The notes below the pieces were generated by a model. That model worked only from the letters and a program-made list of their open reading frames with translations, did not search any database and was not told the origin of the DNA. Position numbers and translations under genes: made by a program. This document shows positions 42,501 through 51,500 of a DNA stretch of 64,000 nt, in pieces. Position 1 is the stretch's first letter; the number at the start of each line of letters is the position of its first letter. Source of the stretch: Branchinecta lynchi (lineage: Eukaryota; Arthropoda; Branchiopoda; Anostraca; Branchinectidae); contig JAKZAP010000016.1 of assembly GCA_023053575.1 (NCBI GenBank), positions 14,650,030 to 14,714,029 on the forward strand. Direction: 5' to 3'.

Positions 42501-45500
42501 ACGCTTTTATTTATACTCTATCTGACTAAGTCCAACTCCAAACACGCCAGTGAACCTCGGGAAGAACGAGAGACGTCGCCCAAACGATGACTCAAATCCT
42601 ATGTCAACCAATCAACGGTGTTCAATGGGCACAGCTAAAGTGACGCTTCCGGCTCTTCGCTAGGTACCCGGTGATTCTTCGTTTGGACGAAGAGTTAGTC
42701 ATCAAGAGTATGGATGACAATCCCGATGAAAAATGTTCTAGAATTAGTCGTATGGAGTTGTACGAAAAAGTAGTATACAGTAGTAACTGTTGCCACTGCA
42801 TGCTACTACTAGCAAACTGGATGCTACTACAGCAAGATTTGATGCTATCGCATACTACTACTTAAGATTAACCCAGTCGGAGGCATGTTAAACCAAACTA
42901 TTGCATAATACTACGTAGCAATACATGCAAGTTTTTCGTACAACTGCCATACAACTACACAGTCAAAGAACTTTTCATGGGGTGTGCTCTCGTGGAAGAC
43001 GGGGATCTCTCTCTACTACTTACCGTGCCTTATTTATGGTTATACTCGCAAGGTCCTCTCAGACTGACAACTAGCTCTTATGTACACCCTTCACATCGAG
43101 ACCCTACGGTCGCTACGTCGACGTAAAAAGCTCACGTCTTCTCCATAACGAGCATATTTTGCGCAAAGCGAGAGTTGAAATTTGCTCAACTTGAAAACGT
43201 AACGCAATACAACGGAAGAAGAGGAACAACAAGAAATAATTGATTTGCTTGATTATAAGATTTGCCAGTTTGTAAAGGAGTGGTACGACACGACTGTTTA
43301 TTGTAAAACAACTTTAACAGCATATAGATTGCCGAACTTGCTGCTTTTATCAGGTACACCATAACTACATAACATTATAAGAAGGTGATTACACATAGTC
43401 ATACATAAGAAGGCAATAGTCAGTAGTCATCGCCAATCAAAATAAAGCATTAAACAGTATAGCATTGGGGCCACTGTGGGAGATACGTTTGTCACTTGTT
43501 CGAAGCTTCGACAAACGCTGGTACGAAGCTCTTTCTGTAACGCTCGGTTCTTGTAAAGTGGCTTTGGGATTGTGTAAGAGAAAACAAAAATAGCTGTCGT
43601 CGGTGAAAGCGACGAGAAATTGAGAAGAAAGAGAAATCCACCAACTTTTACGCTTCCGCTGGGTCTCGTGCAAGTCCAAGAGAGTGGACGTAGCGTAAAG
43701 CCCCCTTCACACTGACTTAAGAAGCTTAAGTGGGCCATTGACACTGGCCAACTTAAGAATCTTAAGTCCACTTAAGATTCTTACGTGACACGTAACGTAA
43801 GGAAATTTTACTTAACGTAACCACTTAAGAAAGTTGAAAAAAGCTCAACGTAAGACCTTACGTTAAGTTGGAAAATGGAAAACGGAAGCGTAGCGTAAGT
43901 TCTTACCTGTCAGTCTGAAGGGACCTTTAGATTTTTGTCTCTGCGTCACAAAGACAAATAGACAAGGCGACCTTAGACCGATCGCTGTTCCCCCGTTAGA
44001 CCGATCTTCACCCCCCCCCCCTCCCCCCCTACACCCTTTTCTATCACTTTCACCTCTCTTGTCCCCTATTGGCAAGAATAGATAAGTTACCCCCTTTAGA
44101 ATAATCGCTTTCTGTATTTCTGACGGTTCGTGTTTGCGTGACCACATCTTGAGTGAAAACCGATGTACCTTCTGCATATTTGTGGCAGGTTACTCTATCG
44201 TTACGGAAGAAAACCGTTGGAATGCGATCGTTACACCCTCCCAAAGCTGCTTTCAGATCATGTCCTAGGAATGAGCATATGCTAGTGTCTGTCAGCTAAA
44301 CCCCATCCCTCAAAGGGCCCTCTTCTTAGCCATATTAACAGGGTTGTAAACAGAATTATATGCTCCGCAACTGCTCTCTTGAGTTGCCAAGTGGGTTTCT
44401 TGGCAGTAACAGGATAGATTGACCGCTTATTCCCCAAAAGAATCGGGTGTAGATAAACGGGTCTTAAAATATTCGCTGGATCTACACAAGCCTGTCACAG
44501 GGTGAATTTGCTTCTGACCATGTTTCAGCATTCTCCAAGAGCCTATTATCTATTCTTGCTAATAATGAGTCCCTTGCAGTAAATAAACTGTAACCACCTA
44601 ACTAGTTCAGAGGCAGCTACCTATTATTGAAACCACTTCTTTCGAAACAAAGGATTCATATTATTTTCTTCATTCGCTTCTCTCTTCAGGGCTAAAAGTA
44701 GAATTTTGTGTTCAGTTAGTTTGAAAACGTCCAGTCTCACCCTTGGATTTGGGGTGTCGGAAGTAACTAGATTCGTACTGAGAACTCAAATAATTTAGAA
44801 ATAGATCGTTAAACCTACGGAAGATTTCCAACAGTCTTTCGTGCAGCGTTACCGCGACCGGACAAGTTTTTGGCATTGTAATATTGTACACAGGGCCGTA
44901 TCCAGGGGGGGGGGGGGGGTAGAAGGTTCGACCCCCCCCCCCCCCCCAAACATAAAAAAATAATCGTTTTTATAGGGTTTAATATCTGATCTATGTCTTC
45001 TTTTTACCTTTTGGTCCGACCCGCCGTCGAACCCCCTCCCCCCAAAAAATTACTGGATTCAGACCAGATTTATATAGGTAGACCTACTTCTACCTACCTG
45101 CATATAAAAGTTTAAATGACATGTAACACCTGAATTGCTCTTGAAAAATAAGCTTGTTCAGAGCGCTGGTAATTTCACTCCATGTAATGAGAAGATGAGT
45201 CACAGTACGAACAGTTACGCTTTTGGAGACTTTTACCCGAGGGGGAGGGGTATTCTATATGGTACTGCATAATTGCATCTAGTCTTTCGAGCGGTAGCGT
45301 CACAGGTGAATTTTATAAGACCAATTAAAGTGGTAGCCTACAAATGTCGTATATTTATGCGCACACTCAAATGCCAACTTACTAAGACGTAACAAAACAA
45401 TCTTCGCTCTGTTTACAAGCGTCGACTAACCAGATAAATTTCTGGACTCAGTATTCCATCCCTCGGTATTTTCGCACTGCTATTTTGCTGAAAAAAGTGA

Positions 45501-48500
45501 TAAGTGCTTTAGAGATCGTTATCTTGAAATATCTCCACTTCTCTTCAGGCCTTTGCATCAGGCTCACACCTCGGCTCACACGCTGTTTAACCGTCAATGA
45601 AGAGAGTAAATCGAATGAAAAAAAATTAGTATATATCCTTATTTCTATCCTGTGTGCACCAGCTAAGTTCCTACTTAGCAAAGTCATGTTCGCAGAACGT
45701 GCAGTTTGGGCCGGAAAATAATTCTGGGCGAGTTCCGGATATTCTGGCAAAACTTTGGCAAGATTTCCATCTGCTTGAGTCTTATTTTTGAACGACTATT
45801 TAATTCGGTCAAAAGTTGCCAATGACTCATTCTTTCCGAGACAGAAGAAGATTCAGATTCATTTAATTATAAGATAAATACAAAAAGATGAACAATACAA
45901 AGTTCCATATCAACTGTAATTCTGTAAATAGCAAACGTGAAGAGAATTTAATTTTCTTCGAATTGTTTTCCGGCCCAGATTTTGCTCACAGAATGTGCCA
46001 GTGTGAGCGCACCTTTAACCGTATTGCACAGTCTTGCACAATCTTCCTGACTTTCCAGAGGCACAGCTGGCTCTGGTCGAGAAACTTGCACGTAGAACAA
46101 GCTACGCTGGAGAGCATGCTATTCCGACTTTTCACCCTCCAGGTTTGTTGTTTCTCACCCTTTTTCACCTCTTTCTTTCCCCCTAATCACTATGACGAGC
46201 GTGTTCCACCCTTCTAACAATGGTAACTATTATTTACTATTTTGGTTCCAACCTCACGAAAAGTTACTAGGCTGACCGTTCCAAGCTTCTCCAAATAGTA
46301 ACTATTTGGTTACCATGCTCGGGAGCGTAGTAAGCGTGTTCACTACGCATCTCTGTAAACGTGATTGGTTGGATTCTCCCGTGGCATGAAATTCTGCTGA
46401 AAATAGAAAAGTCGTTCCAGCCTTAACGTCAAAAAGCCAAAATTCGTGACGTCATGCGTAGTAACTATGGTAAGTAGGGTGAAACACGCCCTACATAACT
46501 GCCTCATAAGCCCCTGAATGAAGGACAAATCCGATTTCTTGTCTTCTTTAGGGCGATTCTGGCGGTCGGGAAAGCTCCGCTGGTTTATCCACCACATATT
46601 CTTGCGACTTGTCTAAAATTCGCTTCGCTTTCGGAGTCTGTTCTTGTGCTCCGCTACTTTTGGGAAGTGACGTGGAAAGTCAGTCCACTCAGTACGTGGA
46701 AATTGCGAAACAGAGAGAAGGTGTAAAGCGCAACAGAGCTGCAACCACTTTCCGTTAGTTCTGGCGCTCGTTGGATTCTCGTTTTGCTTTTTGGTATCGC
46801 AAAACGTAAGTGGAGGGATACCTATGACATCGCAAAAGTTGTCCGTCTGTAAGCATAACTCTCGAAGGGAATGAGATATTTTGATGAAACTTGTGTGAAG
46901 ACTCTTTGGGTCAAGGGAGAGGTCGAGTTCGTAGATGGGCTCTGTAGCTCAACCTTTAGGTGTGGAGGAGGGGCTTCAAATTAAGTGGCGAACAGTTTTT
47001 TTTTTAAACAGCTAATGAGATAGTCGATTTGAATCCTGCCAAAACCGGAAAGTTTGTTAAAAGCAAAAGTTTTATATAAAGTTGATTAGATGTTCGGTTT
47101 GGGGGTAAGAAGACATGCTGAACATTTATATGAAAATCATTTTCTTGTCGGACAAGTAGTTCGCCCGGAATCCGTCCGAAACCAGAAAATTTGTAAAAAT
47201 AAAAGTTTTATCTGAAGTTGATTAGATGTTCGATTTAGGGGTAAGAAGACATGCTGAATCCGCTTTTGACAATCATTTTCTAACCGGACATGTAGTTCGC
47301 CCGGAATCCGGCTGAAACCGGAAAATTTGTTACAAGTGAAAGTTTTATCTGAAGTTGATTAGATGTTCGGTATGGACTAGATGTTCGGAATTCATTTTTG
47401 AGCTTAAGTTTTTGCCGGACAAGTAATTCGTGCGGGATCCGGTCAAAACCGGAGATTTGGCAGAAGTTAGGCAGACAGATTTGATCAGTTTCGTCAAAGT
47501 AGATATGACGTATAGCCTAGGGGTAAATACAAACATGGTGAATCCATATCTGAACTTGGTTTTCTCAGATGATTAGCCATCGAGCTTCTTCTGTTTCTAA
47601 ATTCTGATAGTAAAAATTTTCAAGGAGTCTGGCGAAGACCGGATATCTACAAGACCAAATTGTCTGGATCAAATATTAAACTTTTGGGATCCCATCGAAA
47701 CCTTTGGCCTTGTTAGAAAGGGAATCCTTACGATCGCGAGAATTGCCCTTTTTTGTTGGTTGCACCGCAGCTTCTGCGCTGTTCCGCAGAGTAATACATT
47801 AAACGAGCCCATGGGATTGTTTCATTTTGCGTGTACGTCATGGTCAATATATTATAATCAAAAGAGACTGTTTTCTCCAAGACTCACTTAACTCTACTTC
47901 GCATATACTATAGATACCAAAGCCGTTTTGGCCCGATAATATTATTATCCTAATTACATACAGTTTTTCTTTTAAATTTAAGGGTCTGAGTCAGTATTAC
48001 TGCGTCTGAGTCAGCATGAATGTCTTCTAAAAATAAAATGGCAGAACTTGGAGGTCCTGGTTAATAGAAGATAAAGTTTGCTGTTTGAGATTACCCTGTT
48101 TTAAACGTAAGATTAACTCGAGGGGAAAGCTGGTCTCAGATAAAAGCTCTGAAACAGAGACGAAACGTTAAAAAGCACATTCATACACAAATTTGATGGC
48201 TGGGCTATGCAACACTTTTTAAGAATTCCAGCTAACAGCCGACTCAGGTTATGTAGAATTGGCCCTATTTTTGGGATCCCAAAACGTAAGTGGAGGGATA
48301 CCTATGACATCGCAAAAGTTGTCCGCCTGTCCGTCCGTCCGTCTGTCAGCACGATACCCGATGAAAAATTTATCTCAAAATAGTGCTATGAAGTAGTACG
48401 AAAAAGTTTCATGCAGTACTAGCGATGCTACTACATGCTTCTACTTCAAGGCTATCGTGTTACTGCATACTACTATATGCTACTATTAGCAAGACTGTAT

Positions 48501-51500
48501 GCTACTATAGCAAGACAGGATGCTACTGGATACTACTGCATAAGATTGGACCAGTCTGAGGCACATTAAATGATAGTATTCTTTGCTATTACATAGTATT
48601 ACATGCAACGTTTTCGCACTACTACGCAGGCTACAAATTTTTCATCGAGTATCTCTCGAAGTGAATCAGATATTTTGATGAAACTCGATATGAGGATCCT
48701 TTGGGTCAAGGGAAAGATCAGGTCATAGATGGGCTTTGTAGACCCGCATTTAGGGGTAGGGGTGGGGGTCAAATTAAGGGGAAGACAAAATGTTTTTAAA
48801 CAGCTAATGCGACAGTTATGGATAAGTAGACATACTAAACACGATTATGAAAATCATTTTCTCATCGGACAAGTAGTTCGGCCGGAATCCGGCCAAAACC
48901 AGAAAGTTTGATAAAAGGAAAAATTTTTATTTGAAGTTCAGTTCAGTTTATTTTACAACCCAAATACATTTAACTATGATGCCAGTACCGGCCCCAAGAA
49001 AGGTACAAAAAAATACTTGGAAGTGGGCGGGTACATAAAACTCATTTCGTAACTAATAATTAACTAGAAACCAAATATAACAAAAAAGCACTAAAATAAA
49101 AATAATAACCAATCTCTCTTCTACTCGTTTAATAATAATAATGAGAAAAAAGAAAAGAATAAGAAAAAAGTATGAACCTTGGCCTAACAAATACTTTTTC
49201 AGTTTATTTTTAAATAACCCCAGGTGCTCAGCCGCCCGAATGCTCTCCGGAACAGAGTTCCACACATTAGGCACTACAAATCTAGTAGGGAAGCCGGCCC
49301 TGGTTCCACTTCTATACCGGACGACGAAGTCACTAGCATGACGCGTTTCATAATGATGCAAAGATCTATTGTCACTAAAATAATCACAAAAAACCTCTGG
49401 ACTTACATCATTCCAACATTGATAAGCAAAAATTATGACTTGGTACTCCCGTATAGCTGTCCTAAATTTGATTAGATGTTCGATTTAGGGGTAAGAAGAC
49501 ATGCTGAACACTTATGTGAAAATCATTTTCTATTCGGACAAGTAGTTCGCCCGAAATCTGGCTAAAACCGGAAAATTTGTTAAAAGCATAAATTTGAAGT
49601 TGATTAAACATCCTAATAAGGGATAAAAAGAGATGCGGAATCCGTAAATGACAGTCATTTTTACCCGAACATTTAGTTCGCCCGGAGTAACCGGAAAATT
49701 TGTTATAAGTTTAAGTTTTATTTGAAGTTCGTTAGATGTTCGATATAGGAGTAAGGAGATACTCTGAATTCATTACCGTACTGAGCTTTATTTTTTGGCG
49801 GACCAGCAGTTCGCCCGGCATTCGGCCGAAACCAGAAATTTGGCAGAAGTAAGGCAGGAAGTTTCGATCAGTTTCGTCAAATAGATATGACTTATCTATT
49901 AGATATGACATGCTGAATCCATATCTAAACTTGGTTTTCTCAGATGATTTAATCCGTTTCTAAGTTCTAATAGTCAAAGATTCTGGCGAATACTGGATCT
50001 GGTGAAATATTGCATTTTTGTGATCCCATCGAAAGCTTTGGTCTTGTTGTTTCTAAACATGATACTGAATTAGACAACAGTTCCTTGCGGAAGCGGGAGG
50101 GTTATACCCAGGCCTCTTTCATTCTAGTTTTCTTTTGTTTCTGCACGTTTGTATTTATTGAGCATGCTCTGTTCACTGTTTTCTAACCTTTAACACCACA
50201 CACTTCATAGGTCACTCTCGACGCTCCGCCTCCTCAGAACCTCGCCTCCACAGACGGTCCTGGATAGGCTTCAACCCAGGTACACTGCATCCCCTTTGCC
50301 TGCATTTTCCTTCTGCTTTCTCTTTCCAGCTGCCCCCCCCCCATCTTATTCCGAATCTTAGTTCTTTTTTGTTTTTGCTTCGCTGGTGTAAAGAGGGTTT
50401 TCTCGAGATTCCAGGATCACTTTCCGGCGAGTGAAGCGCATGGCTAAGACTAGGAATTAAGCGATTCCTGGAATCACTTTCCACTTTCCCTCTGGACTGA
50501 TCGCGAAAATGCATGGAAAGCTGAGATCGCCGGGAAAATGTTGAAATCCAAGCCTTTTAGAATAAAGATTGTTCACTGAAAGTTTTATTTGATTCTCACA
50601 TATTCTAGCGAAGTCATCCTCAATGACAGTTTTTGTTTTCGTTTGCAGTGATCCGGGAAAATGTTGAAATCAAGCCTTTTAGAATAAAGATTGTTCACTG
50701 AAAGTTTTATTTGATTCTCATATATTCCAGCGAAGTCATCCTCAATGACAGTTTTTGTTTTCGTTTGCAGTGATACTTTCACTCTTTCAAAATTCCCGCC
50801 AACCCAGTCTTCCCATGGAGAGTCTTTTCACGATTAAGCCCCGTCGCTCGCGTAGTTTGGTTGGTTGAATTGGATTTCCGACTGAGAATCTTTGTTAGGT
50901 TCAATCGTAAGGACCTGACCAGCTTTTTTTTTTCAAGGAATTTATAGTGGAATGCATCAACTGTATGTCCGTGGTAGGAAATTGGAAAGATAGGCTCTTT
51001 AGTGAACTTTCAAAATCTAAACAATTTGAGTTTTTTAACTGCAATGCCTGTCGTTTCTGTCTATCTTCCTGAACTTCACTGTTGCACATTGTGCGATACC
51101 GATTTAATTTTCTCATTTATTTCAAGTTTTTTTCCTTTAAAATGCTCCTTGAGCCCAAGCTGACTTGGAGACATATACTAAAACAATTGCTAAAAGCTAG
51201 GACCCTTGCCAAGAAAGGCCGAAATATTGTAGTTAAACTTCATAGCTGACTTTCAGTTTATAGCCATTGTTTTAACAAATGTTTTACCTTTTCTCTATGC
51301 GGGCGTCCTAGTCGACTGGCAATAACCTTTTTTCTTAACTCTAGCCGTCAGTCAGACAACGCTGGACAGCGAGTCATCATCGACGATGGAGCCTGGATTT
51401 TCCGCCACTAGATTGCAGCGCCGGTCTCAGAGCCGAGGGCGATCGATGAGGGGAAGGAAGCCCTCGCCTCTCAACGCGGTGGAGGTATTTCTTTATTTGT

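Larger units (their letters stand above)
48273..50048 (+). mobile_element. family B element, copy 5 (two insertions)
   Basis: GGGATCCCAAAACGTAAGTG to GTGATCCCATCGAAAGC..GTCTTGTT. Interrupted by a family D MITE at 48357-48645 and a group Y retroelement at 48937-49466. Without them it is about 950 bp with the 137-bp units. Confidence 0.78.
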
